This document shows positions 33,172-42,251 of a stretch of DNA of 64,000 bases, in pieces (position 1 is the first letter of the stretch; each line of letters begins with the position of its first letter). The notes under the pieces were generated by a model that saw only the letters and a list, made by a program, of their open reading frames with translations, was not told the origin of the DNA and did not search any database. The position numbers and the translations under genes are program-made. Source of the stretch: Prosthecobacter debontii (lineage in GTDB: Bacteria; Verrucomicrobiota; Verrucomicrobiia; Verrucomicrobiales; Verrucomicrobiaceae); contig NZ_FUYE01000014.1 in NCBI RefSeq assembly GCF_900167535.1, positions 101,933 to 165,932 on the forward strand, written 5' to 3'.

Positions 33172-34533
33172 ATGTCTGAAACGCTGCGTCATGTCCTTGC
33201 CTCAGAGTCCCCGAGATCCGCCATCACCGTCCGTGGTTGGGTGCGCACCAAGCGGGAATCGAAGTCCTGTGCCTTCCTGGAGATCACGGACGGCTCTTGC
33301 TTCCGGGGTTTGCAGGTCGTGGTGGATGCCGCCCTCAGCAGTGCCTCCCTCCTGCCCAGCATCCTCACCGGAGCCTCAGTCGAGGTGGTGGGAGATCTGA
33401 TCGCTTCCCCCGCTGCGGGGCAGAAATGGGAACTCCAGGCCTCTGAACTCCGCCTGCTGGGCGAAGCCGATGCCAGCTACCCGCTGCAAAAGAAAGGGCA
33501 CACCCCCGAGTTCCTCCGCACCATCGCCCACCTCCGCCCACGCACCAACCTGTTCAGCAATGTCTTCCGCGTGCGCAGCCGCATGGCTTACGCGGTGCAT
33601 CGCTTCTTCCAGGAGCGCGGCTTTTTCTACGTGCACACGCCCATCATCACCTCCAGCGACTGTGAAGGTGCGGGTGAGCTTTTCCGCGTGACCACGCTGA
33701 AGCAGGGAACGCCGGCCAAACCCGAGGATGACTTCTTTGGCCGCCCCACCTACCTCACCGTCAGTGGTCAGCTCCAGGGGGAAACCTTCGCCTGTGCCCT
33801 GGGCAACATTTACACCTTCGGCCCCACCTTCCGCGCGGAAAACAGCAACACCGCCCGCCACGCCGCCGAGTTCTGGATGATCGAACCGGAGATGGCCTTC
33901 TGCGATCTCTTTGCCGACATGACCTTGGCGGAAGAGAATGTGAAGTATCTCGTGGATGCCATGCTGAGTGAATGCAGTGAGGAACTCGAGTTCTTTGGCA
34001 AATTCATTGACAAAGAATTGGTTAACCGGCTCCAACAGACCTTGCAGAAACCTTTCGAGCGCATCAGCTACACCGAGGCGGTGGATCTCCTTTTAAAATC
34101 GGGCCAAACTTTCGAACACCCTGTCGTCTGGGGTGAAGGTCTGCAGACGGAGCACGAGCGCTTCATTGCCGAACAGCATGTGCGGGGACCGGTCACGATC
34201 TACAACTACCCCAAAGCCATCAAACCCTTCTACATGCGCCAAAACGACGATGGCAAGACCGTGGCTGCCATGGATCTTCTAGTGCCGGGCATTGGCGAAA
34301 TCATCGGCGGTAGCCAACGTGAAGAACGCCTGGATGTCCTCCGTGCCGCCATGCAGCATCACGGCCTCTCTGAGGAAGACTACTCCTGGTATGTGGATCT
34401 ACGCCGCTATGGCAGCGTGCCGCATGCAGGCTACGGCATGGGCTTCGAGCGTCTGCTCATGTTCGTCACCGGCGTAAGCAATATCCGCGATGTGATTCCC
34501 TTTGCACGCACCCCGGGTCATGCGGCGTATTGA
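33172..34533 (+). CDS. asnS: Asparagine--tRNA ligase
   Basis: 453 aa, normal for bacterial AsnRS. An N-terminal OB-fold anticodon-binding domain (ITVRGWVRTKRESKSCAFLE) is followed by the class II core: motif 2 GPTFRAENSNTARHAAEFWM, MIEPEMAF, and motif 3 GYGMGFERLLMFVTG. The active-site block IITSSDCEGAGELFRV is of the AsnRS rather than AspRS type. It charges tRNA-Asn in the cytoplasm. The downstream DsbD-alpha gene starts 4 bases after its stop. Confidence 0.95.
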   Translation: MSETLRHVLASESPRSAITVRGWVRTKRESKSCAFLEITDGSCFRGLQVVVDAALSSASLLPSILTGASVEVVGDLIASPAAGQKWELQASELRLLGEADASYPLQKKGHTPEFLRTIAHLRPRTNLFSNVFRVRSRMAYAVHRFFQERGFFYVHTPIITSSDCEGAGELFRVTTLKQGTPAKPEDDFFGRPTYLTVSGQLQGETFACALGNIYTFGPTFRAENSNTARHAAEFWMIEPEMAFCDLFADMTLAEENVKYLVDAMLSECSEELEFFGKFIDKELVNRLQQTLQKPFERISYTEAVDLLLKSGQTFEHPVVWGEGLQTEHERFIAEQHVRGPVTIYNYPKAIKPFYMRQNDDGKTVAAMDLLVPGIGEIIGGSQREERLDVLRAAMQHHGLSEEDYSWYVDLRRYGSVPHAGYGMGFERLLMFVTGVSNIRDVIPFARTPGHAAY

Positions 34534-34537
34534 TGCT

Positions 34538-35437
34538 ATGAGCCGTCAGTTTTCAGTTAACAGTTTTCAGTGGTCAGTCTCCAGTCTCAGACTGAACACT
34601 GCCCACTGGTTACTGATCACTTGCTTCGCGCTACTCCTAGGCACCGCTTCTGCTCAGACGGGGCTCTCGATCCAGCTCGTCCCCGAGACCACCGCCATCG
34701 TGCCAGGGCAGCCGTTTCGAGTCGGCATCTACATTCAGCACCAGCCGGGCTGGCACACCTACTGGCGCCAACCGGGAATCGTCGGCGTGCCCACCAGTAT
34801 CGCTTGGGAACTCCCCGAAGGCTTCACGGCTGGCCCCCTGGAATACCCTGAGCCTGAAAGCGTGCTGATGTTTCAGATCAAAGCGCAGGGGTATGAGCGC
34901 GATGTGCTGCTGCAAACCCTCATCACACCGCCCAAAGAGCTGCCTCTGGGAAAAAAGATCTTCCTTCAGGGCAAAGCCACCTGGATGTGCTGTGGTAACA
35001 CCTGCCACCCTGGGCATGGGGAACTCTCGCTCAGCCTCTCTGTCGCAGCGGAAGCCCGGCCTGATTTCCGCTGGGCTCCCCTCTTTGAAAAGGAGCGTGC
35101 CGCCTATGTGCGCCCGAGCGATGACTGGACGAGTTCGGCCACGGAGAAGGGCTTGCAGGTGACACTTCACCTCACCCCAGGTCCGAAGGCGCGGCCCTTT
35201 CAGCCCGACGAAAAGGTGATCTTCTTCACCGAAGACGGTTGGATCAACAGTGACGAACCTCAACCTCAGATCGTCAATGCCGATGGCAGCCTGACCGTGC
35301 ACCTGACCCGGGCCGATGTCTTTCTGGGCAAAACCATCCCTTCCCGCTTGGAGGGCGTCGTCCAACGTGAGGGCGGGTGGCTGCCGAATGAAACCTGGCG
35401 CAGCCTGGGAATCTCTCCCGTGCTTGAGCGTGAGTGA
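34538..35437 (+). CDS. DsbD alpha-domain (ScsB N-terminal-like) periplasmic protein
   Basis: 299 aa from the ATG at 34538. The N-terminus is a signal peptide (WLLITCFALLLGTASAQ), and the codons before it are read from a heptad repeat. The mature protein matches the DsbD N-terminal/DsbC-superfamily domain: PGWHTYWRQPGIVGVPTSI, then the redox motif WMCCGNTCHPG near residue 158 (cysteines at 159, 160 and 164). The membrane and thioredoxin domains of full DsbD are absent, so it would need a separate electron donor or act as a thiol chaperone. It lies directly after asnS, probably by transcriptional read-through. Confidence 0.82.
   Translation: MSRQFSVNSFQWSVSSLRLNTAHWLLITCFALLLGTASAQTGLSIQLVPETTAIVPGQPFRVGIYIQHQPGWHTYWRQPGIVGVPTSIAWELPEGFTAGPLEYPEPESVLMFQIKAQGYERDVLLQTLITPPKELPLGKKIFLQGKATWMCCGNTCHPGHGELSLSLSVAAEARPDFRWAPLFEKERAAYVRPSDDWTSSATEKGLQVTLHLTPGPKARPFQPDEKVIFFTEDGWINSDEPQPQIVNADGSLTVHLTRADVFLGKTIPSRLEGVVQREGGWLPNETWRSLGISPVLERE
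34547..34615. repeat. CAGT/ACTG heptad inverted repeat, copy 2
   Basis: Six CAGTNNN heptads begin at 34547, 34554, 34561, 34568, 34575 and 34582. Four ACTG units follow at 34591, 34598, 34605 and 34612, again exactly 7 apart. The centre CAGTCT-C-AGACTG (34582-34594) is a perfect small palindrome. The whole element lies inside the signal-peptide coding region of the DsbD-alpha gene. Confidence 0.88.
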
Positions 35438-35627
35438 TATCATGCGCTCTGCATGGAGATTTACGCTGGCGCATTTTTCATACATCCAGTTCCCGGAGCT
35501 GCGACGATTCAGGCAGTTTTTTGCAAAATCATCTCAAACTTCCACCCAGAATTTCATTCCTTTTATCTGGTTATTCGCCTAAAAAAGTTTGGCTCTTTGG
35601 ACAGACTCCGTGTTAAATCACGCCTCA

Positions 35628-37598
35628 ATGGACTGGGTGAGACTTCAATTGCAGAGCCCGCGTCGTCAAAGATTTCAGCAAAGCCCACGCCTGTGGGGGA
35701 TTGTCCTCTTAACGATGCTTCTTGCCGTTATTTCCAGCGCGCAGGAAATCACTGACTACCGGCCGGAGGTGCTCAAAAGATTGCCGCTTGAGCAACTGGT
35801 GGATATCGAGATCACCTCCGTATCTCGCCATCCAGAATCACTTCAAGCCGCCGCAAGCGCGATTGATGTCATTACGGCCGATGACATACGCCGCTATGGG
35901 GCCGTCAATCTGCCCGATGCACTCAGGCTGGCCACCGGTCTGCATGTCGCTCAATATGACGGGCATAGTTGGGCGATATCATCGCGTGGGTTTAACACCA
36001 CCACCTCGAATAAAATGCAGGTGCTGATGGATGGACGCAGCCTCTACACGCCACTTTACGCGGGAGTCTTCTGGGATGTGCAGCACACCTTCATGCCCGA
36101 TATCGAACAGATCGAAGTCATTCGCGGCCCGGGGGCGACTCTTTGGGGAGCTAATGCGGTGACCGGTGTGATCAACATCCGCACCAAGGACGCCGAGGAT
36201 ACCCAAGGCTGGTTAACCCAACTCGGTGGTGGTGAAGACCGTGGTTTTGCAGGCCTCCGATACGGAGGCAAAATAGGCGACGACACCTACTATCGCATCT
36301 ATGCCACGACCCTGAACCGCGACAGCCTAACCCAAGAACTCCGTGGGCTGGATGCGCGTGACGAATACGGCATGACCCAAGGCGGATTCAAGCTCGACTC
36401 GCATCTCAATGCAGAGGACACCTTGACCATTCAAGGGGATGTTTACACGGGCCGTTTCGGTCAGGTCAATGGTGACGATGTCGAAGCCCGGGGAGGCAAT
36501 GCGCTGCTGCGCTGGAGCCGGGAAATCTCCAGTGACGAATCTTTTCAACTGCAATTCTACTATGACCGCACCCAGCGATTGCTGCCGGACGTGCTGGAAG
36601 AAAGACGTAATACCTACGATCTCGAATTTCAGCACGCTTTTGAACTGAGCAAGCGTCAGAACATCATTTGGGGCCTGAATGCCCGCGCTTCATCCGATGA
36701 GATCTCCAATCTGGGCGGCGCTTTAGCCTTTCTCCCTGAAAAGGAAACGCTCTACCTCGTCAGCGGCTTCATTCAGGATGAAATCTCCGTGCTGCCGGAG
36801 TTACTCACCGTCACCCTTGGCTCCAAATTTGAATACAACAGCTTCAGCGGTTTCGAATACCAACCGAGCGGCCGGTTTGCCCTGACCCCCACCAAAAATC
36901 ACACCTTCTGGGGAGCCGTGTCCAGAGCGGTGCGCACCCCGTCACGCATTGATCAGGATATCTTTGTGCCCAATCCTGAATTTGGCCCCTCGACATTGGT
37001 TGGGAACCGACGCTTTGAATCCGAAGTCTTGATCGCCTATGAGCTGGGCTATCGTGCTCGCCTGCGGCCGAATCTGACCACTGACCTTGCCTTATTTTAC
37101 CACGATTACAGCGATCTACGCAGCCAAGAAAGAATCGGTGCAACCGCTACGCCGACCGAGTTTGGCAATGGCTTTGCCGGTGAGACCTATGGGGCGGAAC
37201 TGGACATCCAGTGGCAACCCAGCCGCTGGTGGCAGATCGGGGCAGGCTACACCTGGATGCAAAAATTTCTCCGTCCCGAAGCAGGAAGCAGCGACAGGAC
37301 CGGGGCCACCATTGAGGGCAACGACCCGGATCATATCCTGGTTCTGCGGTCCTCCTTCGATCTCCCATGGGATCTGGAACTCGATGCGACCTTCCGTTAC
37401 GTCGATCAGTTGCCTCAGCCTGCCACACCAGCTTACACGACTTTGGATTTGCGTTTAGCTTGGCTCCCTCGGGAGGATCTCGAGATAGCCATTGTCGGAC
37501 GGGATTTACTGGATGAGGCCCACCCTGAATATCGTGGGAGGACAGTCAGCCGGGAAATTGGACGTAGTGTTTATCTCATGGTGACATGGAGCTTTTAA
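35628..37598 (+). CDS. TonB-dependent receptor
   Basis: 656 aa from the ATG at 35628 (a TTG at 35589 is also in frame); signal peptide LWGIVLLTMLLAVISSAQ. The plug domain shows VDIEITSVSRHPESLQAAAS, AIDVITADDIRRYGAVNLPD, IEQIEVIRGPGATLWGANAV and TGVINIRTKDA. The rest is an outer-membrane beta-barrel ending in SREIGRSVYLMVTWSF, with a C-terminal aromatic. The plug type is the one often paired with YfiR/DUF4154 proteins. Ligand unknown. Its stop overlaps the start of the YfiR-like gene by 13 bases, so translation is coupled. Confidence 0.93.
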   Translation: MDWVRLQLQSPRRQRFQQSPRLWGIVLLTMLLAVISSAQEITDYRPEVLKRLPLEQLVDIEITSVSRHPESLQAAASAIDVITADDIRRYGAVNLPDALRLATGLHVAQYDGHSWAISSRGFNTTTSNKMQVLMDGRSLYTPLYAGVFWDVQHTFMPDIEQIEVIRGPGATLWGANAVTGVINIRTKDAEDTQGWLTQLGGGEDRGFAGLRYGGKIGDDTYYRIYATTLNRDSLTQELRGLDARDEYGMTQGGFKLDSHLNAEDTLTIQGDVYTGRFGQVNGDDVEARGGNALLRWSREISSDESFQLQFYYDRTQRLLPDVLEERRNTYDLEFQHAFELSKRQNIIWGLNARASSDEISNLGGALAFLPEKETLYLVSGFIQDEISVLPELLTVTLGSKFEYNSFSGFEYQPSGRFALTPTKNHTFWGAVSRAVRTPSRIDQDIFVPNPEFGPSTLVGNRRFESEVLIAYELGYRARLRPNLTTDLALFYHDYSDLRSQERIGATATPTEFGNGFAGETYGAELDIQWQPSRWWQIGAGYTWMQKFLRPEAGSSDRTGATIEGNDPDHILVLRSSFDLPWDLELDATFRYVDQLPQPATPAYTTLDLRLAWLPREDLEIAIVGRDLLDEAHPEYRGRTVSREIGRSVYLMVTWSF

Positions 37599-38155
37599 GG
37601 ACATTGGCGAAACGAACGCACACGCAAGGAGTCGCAATATTGCTTCTCCTTGCCTTCGTTTTGTCCCCGTTCGAGGCTCACGCTGAGTCTTCTGAAAAGC
37701 GAGAGTATGCGCTCAAGGCGGTCTTCCTTTACAACTTCTGTCAGTTCATTGACTGGCCCTCCGGCAGCTTTGCCCATGATCGTGCCCCAATCATCATCGG
37801 CGTCATGGGTTCAAACCCCTTTGGCGGTCTCTTGAGCGAGACCGTGCATGGCGAACTGATACGAGGACGTTCCATTCAACTGAGCCCCTGTCAAAACCCC
37901 CAGGATGCGCTGAAATGCCATCTGCTCTTCATCAGCGATGAGGAAATGCCCAAAATGACGGCGTTGCTATCCGTGCTGGCCAACCACAGCGTCGTCACCG
38001 TGGGAGAGAGTGAAGCCTTTCTTGAGCAGGGCGGAATGATCGCGCTGCCCTCGGTGGAGAATAAAATCAAACTGAAGGTCAATCTACCGGCCGTGAGAGC
38101 TGCGAAGGTAGAAATGAGCTCCAAATTGCTGCGCGTGGCCGATATCAAACGCTGA
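37586..38155 (+). CDS. YfiR-family (DUF4154) periplasmic protein
   Basis: 189 aa with a signal peptide (GVAILLLLAFVLSPFEAHA). Mature motifs fit YfiR/DUF4154: EYALKAVFLYNFCQFIDWPS, IIIGVMGSNPFG, HLLFISDEEM, and VVTVGESEAFLEQGGMIAL near the end, then KLKVNLPAVRAAKVEMSSKLL. In Pseudomonas, YfiR binds the CHASE8 periplasmic domain of YfiN and holds it inactive. Here the next gene, 3 bases away, encodes a membrane kinase with a similar periplasmic domain, so this protein is probably its sensor subunit. Confidence 0.9.
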   Translation: MELLRTLAKRTHTQGVAILLLLAFVLSPFEAHAESSEKREYALKAVFLYNFCQFIDWPSGSFAHDRAPIIIGVMGSNPFGGLLSETVHGELIRGRSIQLSPCQNPQDALKCHLLFISDEEMPKMTALLSVLANHSVVTVGESEAFLEQGGMIALPSVENKIKLKVNLPAVRAAKVEMSSKLLRVADIKR

Positions 38156-38158
38156 CTC

Positions 38159-40453
38159 ATGATTCCACTTCGCGACGCCCCCATCCAACAAAAGTTGCGG
38201 GTCGTCCTGCTCTTGACCACCAGCTTGGCGCTGGTGTTGATGGCAGGGGCCGTGGTGACGTATGAGGTTCTCACCTTTCGCCGCGCTGTCATGACGAATA
38301 CCAATGTGCTGGCCAAGGTGATCGGCTCCATAAGCACCAGCTCGCTGGCCTTCCAAAATCCCGGTGATGCCGTGGAAGTTCTCAGCGTGCTCTCGGCGGA
38401 GCCTCAAATCACCGCCGCAGCCCTCTATGACAGTCAGGGAAAGGTCTTTGCACGTTTCCCTGAAGATGCCCCAGACGCCGATATACCGACGACACCTGGA
38501 CGAGATGGCAGCTTTTTTGGACCTGATGATCTGACCCTTTTTCAACCCGTGCTCGAAAAAGGAAATAGGCTCGGAACCATCTACATGCGCGCCAATCTGA
38601 GTGAGATGTATTCCCGCCTGCTCACCTATGGGAGCCTCGTGCTCATCGTTTGTATTGTGGCGATTGTGGGCTCCCTCGCCGCATCCACTCGGCTCCAACA
38701 ACGGATTTCGGGTCCCATCGGTGAACTGGCTCAGACAGCCCGTGCCATTTCAGAAAAGCAGGATTACTCCGTGCGAGCCACCCGCCATGGCCTGGATGAA
38801 ATAGGTGATTTTACAGATGCTTTCAATCAGATGCTCACGCGGATCGAGGACGGGCGGGCAGCCCTGTCTGCAAGTGAAGAACGGTTACGCCTCGCTCTCG
38901 AAGGGTCTGAAATGGGCACGTGGGACTGGAATCTGCTCACCCATCAAATCACCTGGGATGATTTCATGTTTCCTCTCCACGGTATTGAGAAAAAAGACTG
39001 GAAAGGCAATCCTCAGGGTTTCTTTGACCTCGTGCATCCTGAGGACCGGGCACTGATCGAGCAAAAAATGAAGGAGGCCATTCAGAGCCATAAAGATGTG
39101 AAACTTGCTTTTCGCATCTATGGAGCGGATGGCCACCTGCGCCACATGGCGACTCGGGGACGCGTTTTCCTCGACTCTCAGGGCCGTCCTTTCCGCATGA
39201 GCGGCGTGAGCATGGACGTTACCCAAGCCAAGGAAATCGAAGAAGCACTTCAAACGGCGAAGAATAACGCGGAGGCGGCGAATCGGGCCAAGGATGAATT
39301 TTTAGCCATCCTCAGCCATGAATTACGCACCCCCTTGACGCCCGTGTTGGCCACCCTGGCCATGCTGGAAGAGTCTCCAGATAAACCGGCATCCTTTGAC
39401 GCTGAATTGGAGATGATCCGGCGTAACGTGGAAGTCGAGGCTCGACTCATTGATGATCTTCTGGACATCACACGCATTGCTCGTGGTAAGCTTGAACTCT
39501 ACACTCGCCCCGTGGACTTGCGAGGTCTGCTCAACCATGCCGTGGATAACTACCTCCGCGGCCCAGCAGCCCAGAAGAACCAACAGGTGAGGGTCAACAT
39601 CGAACCTGCCAACGCATGGATTCAAGCCGATGCCTCACGCATCACTCAAGTGCTCTGGAATTTGCTTCAAAACGCCTGTAAATTCACTCCCCCTGAAGGC
39701 AGCATAACCATCGATCTGTTCACAGAAAGCGGGCCGACGGACTCTGAAAAGAAAACCGAAGTCATCATCCAGGTGAGCGATACCGGGATCGGAATCGAGC
39801 CACAGATCCAACCCTTGATTTTCGATGCCTTTGAACAGGGTGATCCCTCACGGACTCGCCGCTTTGGTGGTTTGGGCTTAGGTCTAGCCATCAGCAGGGC
39901 TCTCGTGGAGATGCATGGCGGCAAGATTTCGGCCAGCAGTCCAGGCCCGCAAAAAGGTGCGACATTCACACTCAAATTGCCCCTCATCAATCAGGTCGAC
40001 GAAAAAGCCACTGCACCCACGATCAAAGAAAAAGGCTCCGACCTCCCTGTCGATAGCCTGCATATCTTACTGGTGGAAGATCATGTGGACAGTGCGCAAC
40101 AACTGAGCCGTCTGCTTAAACGCGCGGGACATCGAGTCACCGCGGCCAGTAATTTGGATCAAGCGCGGCAAGCCTTGCAAAGAGAGTCCTTTGATCTCTT
40201 GCTCAGCGATTTGGGGCTCCCCGATGGCAGCGGCCATGACTTGATGCGCGAAGTCATGGTCCACCATCCCATGCCCGGGATTGCTCTCAGCGGCTACGGA
40301 ATGGAAGAGGATTTCAAGGAAAGCTACGCGGCGGGATTCTCGCGCCATTTCACTAAACCGGTCAATTGGCCGGAACTCAAAGTCGCCATCCAAAATCTGG
40401 CTCCGAAAGAGCAAGGCTCAACTCCCCTGCCGGAGGCAACAAACACTCATTAA
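38159..40453 (+). CDS. Hybrid histidine kinase (CHASE8-like, HAMP, PAS, HisKA, REC)
   Basis: 764 aa. Helix 1 (about 14-36), a periplasmic CHASE8-like domain (about 40-150: AKVIGSISTSSLAFQNPGDA, AEPQITAAALYDSQGKVFA), helix 2 (about 157-177), HAMP (about 178-232), PAS (about 240-365), HisKA with phospho-His387 in LAILSHELRTPL, HATPase with N box NLLQNACKF, DTGIGI and GLGLGLAI, and a C-terminal receiver with Asp684 and Lys733. It autophosphorylates and passes phosphate to its own receiver; no DNA-binding partner is adjacent. It is the last gene of a three-gene operon with the TonB-dependent receptor and the YfiR protein, suggesting ligand-linked periplasmic sensing. Confidence 0.93.
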   Translation: MIPLRDAPIQQKLRVVLLLTTSLALVLMAGAVVTYEVLTFRRAVMTNTNVLAKVIGSISTSSLAFQNPGDAVEVLSVLSAEPQITAAALYDSQGKVFARFPEDAPDADIPTTPGRDGSFFGPDDLTLFQPVLEKGNRLGTIYMRANLSEMYSRLLTYGSLVLIVCIVAIVGSLAASTRLQQRISGPIGELAQTARAISEKQDYSVRATRHGLDEIGDFTDAFNQMLTRIEDGRAALSASEERLRLALEGSEMGTWDWNLLTHQITWDDFMFPLHGIEKKDWKGNPQGFFDLVHPEDRALIEQKMKEAIQSHKDVKLAFRIYGADGHLRHMATRGRVFLDSQGRPFRMSGVSMDVTQAKEIEEALQTAKNNAEAANRAKDEFLAILSHELRTPLTPVLATLAMLEESPDKPASFDAELEMIRRNVEVEARLIDDLLDITRIARGKLELYTRPVDLRGLLNHAVDNYLRGPAAQKNQQVRVNIEPANAWIQADASRITQVLWNLLQNACKFTPPEGSITIDLFTESGPTDSEKKTEVIIQVSDTGIGIEPQIQPLIFDAFEQGDPSRTRRFGGLGLGLAISRALVEMHGGKISASSPGPQKGATFTLKLPLINQVDEKATAPTIKEKGSDLPVDSLHILLVEDHVDSAQQLSRLLKRAGHRVTAASNLDQARQALQRESFDLLLSDLGLPDGSGHDLMREVMVHHPMPGIALSGYGMEEDFKESYAAGFSRHFTKPVNWPELKVAIQNLAPKEQGSTPLPEATNTH

Positions 40454-40486
40454 GTCACGGCTGAAAACCACAACATCCGTGCGCCC

Positions 40487-40834
40487 TCAGTCCCTCATCG
40501 ACGCATCCGCTTTCAATGCACGTTTCATGCGCTCCAAGCCCATGGCCAATTCAACCTCGCGGGTCTGCAATTCTTTCCGCAGAACCGCAGCCTTAGCAGG
40601 GTCTTGCGTTTGATCCAACCGCTCTTTGAGCATCTGGACTTCCCGCATCGCCTCGATTTCCGGAGGCACGACACCGGCGCTTTTGAGCAAACCAAAACCG
40701 GAGCGCAATCCTGAAGGGGCCGCAAAGTAGGCCTCGAGATCCAGGGACTTTCCTCGACACACGAGTGCCTGATCTTCGCCCGCTTCCAAGGCCTCTTGAA
40801 TGCGTGTTTCAGCGAGAAGCAGGAGCGAGGACAT
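40487..40834 (-). CDS. DUF1992 (DnaJC28-type) domain protein
   Basis: 115 aa. It matches the DUF1992/DnaJ homologue subfamily C member 28 conserved domain: IQEALEAGEDQALVCRGKSL, DLEAYFAAPSGLR, and the hallmark LLKSAGVVPPEIEAMREV. The C-terminal half is a charged coiled coil. The family is cytoplasmic and of unknown molecular role. It starts 25 bases after the stop of the ABC ATPase gene and is probably co-transcribed with it. Confidence 0.8.
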   Translation of the reverse strand: MSSLLLLAETRIQEALEAGEDQALVCRGKSLDLEAYFAAPSGLRSGFGLLKSAGVVPPEIEAMREVQMLKERLDQTQDPAKAAVLRKELQTREVELAMGLERMKRALKADASMRD

Positions 40835-40859
40835 GGCACCGAAAACTCTTGCGGATGAC

Positions 40860-41564
40860 TTACCACTTCAAGCTGCTTACCGGCACCCGCTGCTCATTGC
40901 GATGAGAGCTGACGATCTGCCCATCTTTGAGATTCAGCACACGGTCGGCCATTCCGGCCATATCCGCATTGTGCGTGATGATGACCGTGAGCGTGCCTAA
41001 CTCACGATTGATTCGCTCCACCGCATCCAGCACGGCGATGCCTGTGTTCACATCGAGAGCTCCTGTCGGCTCATCGCAAAGCAGCACCTCAGGTTTTTTG
41101 GCGATGGCACGGGCGATGGCCACACGTTGCTGTTCCCCACCGCTGAGTTGGCTGGGAAAGTGATCCATGCGGTGCTCCAGATTCACCAGCGCCAGTGCCT
41201 CCTCCGGTTTCATCGGATCCCGCGAGATGTCGGTGATCAGCGCCACATTTTCCCGAGCCGTGAGGCTGGGGATGAGGTTATAAAATTGGAACACGAACCC
41301 CACACAATTTCGCCGGAACAGCGTGAGGGTGCGCTCATCCCCTCCCGTGAGGTCCCAGCCCTTGTAGCGGAGTTGCCCGCTCGTTGGTGTATCGAGTCCA
41401 CCGAGGATGTTCAGCAGCGTGGATTTGCCGCTACCCGAAGCTCCCAGCAGAACCACCAACTCACTCGAATGAAACTGAATATCCACCCCATGCAGAGCCA
41501 CGACGTCCAGCTCACCGGTGTGATACACCTTACGCAGAGCTTGGGCCTCGAAGATCGGCGGCAT
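40860..41564 (-). CDS. ABC transporter ATP-binding protein (MacB/LolD/DevA type)
   Basis: 234 aa. Walker [10 protein letters not shown] (about 42-50), Q-loop [17 protein letters not shown], signature [14 protein letters not shown], Walker [13 protein letters not shown], and H-loop ITHNADM. The [14 protein letters not shown] and GALD pattern places it in the MacB/LolD/FtsE branch, which works with FtsX-type permeases. No permease gene is adjacent, so the partner must be elsewhere. A partial heptad repeat (41582-41599) lies directly upstream. Confidence 0.93.
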   Translation of the reverse strand: MPPIFEAQALRKVYHTGELDVVALHGVDIQFHSSELVVLLGASGSGKSTLLNILGGLDTPTSGQLRYKGWDLTGGDERTLTLFRRNCVGFVFQFYNLIPSLTARENVALITDISRDPMKPEEALALVNLEHRMDHFPSQLSGGEQQRVAIARAIAKKPEVLLCDEPTGALDVNTGIAVLDAVERINRELGTLTVIITHNADMAGMADRVLNLKDGQIVSSHRNEQRVPVSSLKW

Positions 41565-41581
41565 GGGGGGAAATCAATGTT

Positions 41582-41599
41582 CAGTAACCGGTCATCAGT
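41582..41599. repeat. Partial CAGT heptad repeat, copy 4
   Basis: CAGT at 41582, CGGT at 41589 and CAGT at 41596 keep the 7-base register of the heptad family; no opposite arm follows. Probably a remnant. Confidence 0.5.
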
Positions 41600-41645
41600 A
41601 AGCCGCAGAGCCTATCCAATGAACCACCCGCAAGAGCTTGGCGGA

Positions 41646-42056
41646 TCAATGGCAGCCACAGCCGGAGCCGCAGCCAGCCTGACCAAAGACTTCGTCATGA
41701 GTCGGCACGCGGCCTTTTTCCAGTGTCTTGGTCACAAAGCCGTTCACTTTGTTGGCCACATCTTGCAGCAGATCCTGAGCGGCCATAAAGCTCTGGATGC
41801 CCTCATGAGCGTCGGCTTGACCTTGCAGTTCCTCGAAGCGGCTGACTTCAGCAGGTTCCAACTCCGCTCCACTGCGGTGACGCTGCTCTAGGCTCCGGCC
41901 GAGGGTCATCACATCACGATAGAGAGAAACGGCCGCTTCATCGGCCAGAAAAGCTTCGGCTTTGTCGCGAGCCTCCTGCACTTCTGCATCCGCAGCGATG
42001 GCGGCGCAGAGAGCTTCGATTTTGGAGGCAATGGCGGGATTGATAGCAGCGTTCAT
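41646..42056 (-). CDS. YlbF/YmcA family protein
   Basis: 136 aa from the ATG at 42056. The body is helical and fits the YlbF family (FLADEAAVSLYRDVMTLGRS, then GIQSFMAAQDLLQDVANKV). The tail CGSGCGCH adds clustered cysteines, as in other members outside Firmicutes. In Bacillus, YlbF/YmcA/YaaT form an Fe-S complex affecting RNase Y; the Cys-rich tail could bind metal. Neighbours give no further clue. Confidence 0.78.
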   Translation of the reverse strand: MNAAINPAIASKIEALCAAIAADAEVQEARDKAEAFLADEAAVSLYRDVMTLGRSLEQRHRSGAELEPAEVSRFEELQGQADAHEGIQSFMAAQDLLQDVANKVNGFVTKTLEKGRVPTHDEVFGQAGCGSGCGCH

Positions 42057-42251
42057 GGGCGGGCAGGTTAGCAAAAAAGCGTCTGATGTCGAATGAGGAG
42101 GCGATTTTCACAGAGGATTCGTCTGGGAGGCCTCACCCGTGCGAAAAAACTTTCGAATTCCGGCGGAAACTCCTCCGTCCGAAGCGGTTAGGCCAGTTGA
42201 CTTCTCAGCCTTTCACCCCACCTTCGCCCCTGGGCCACAGCCCACTATCCC

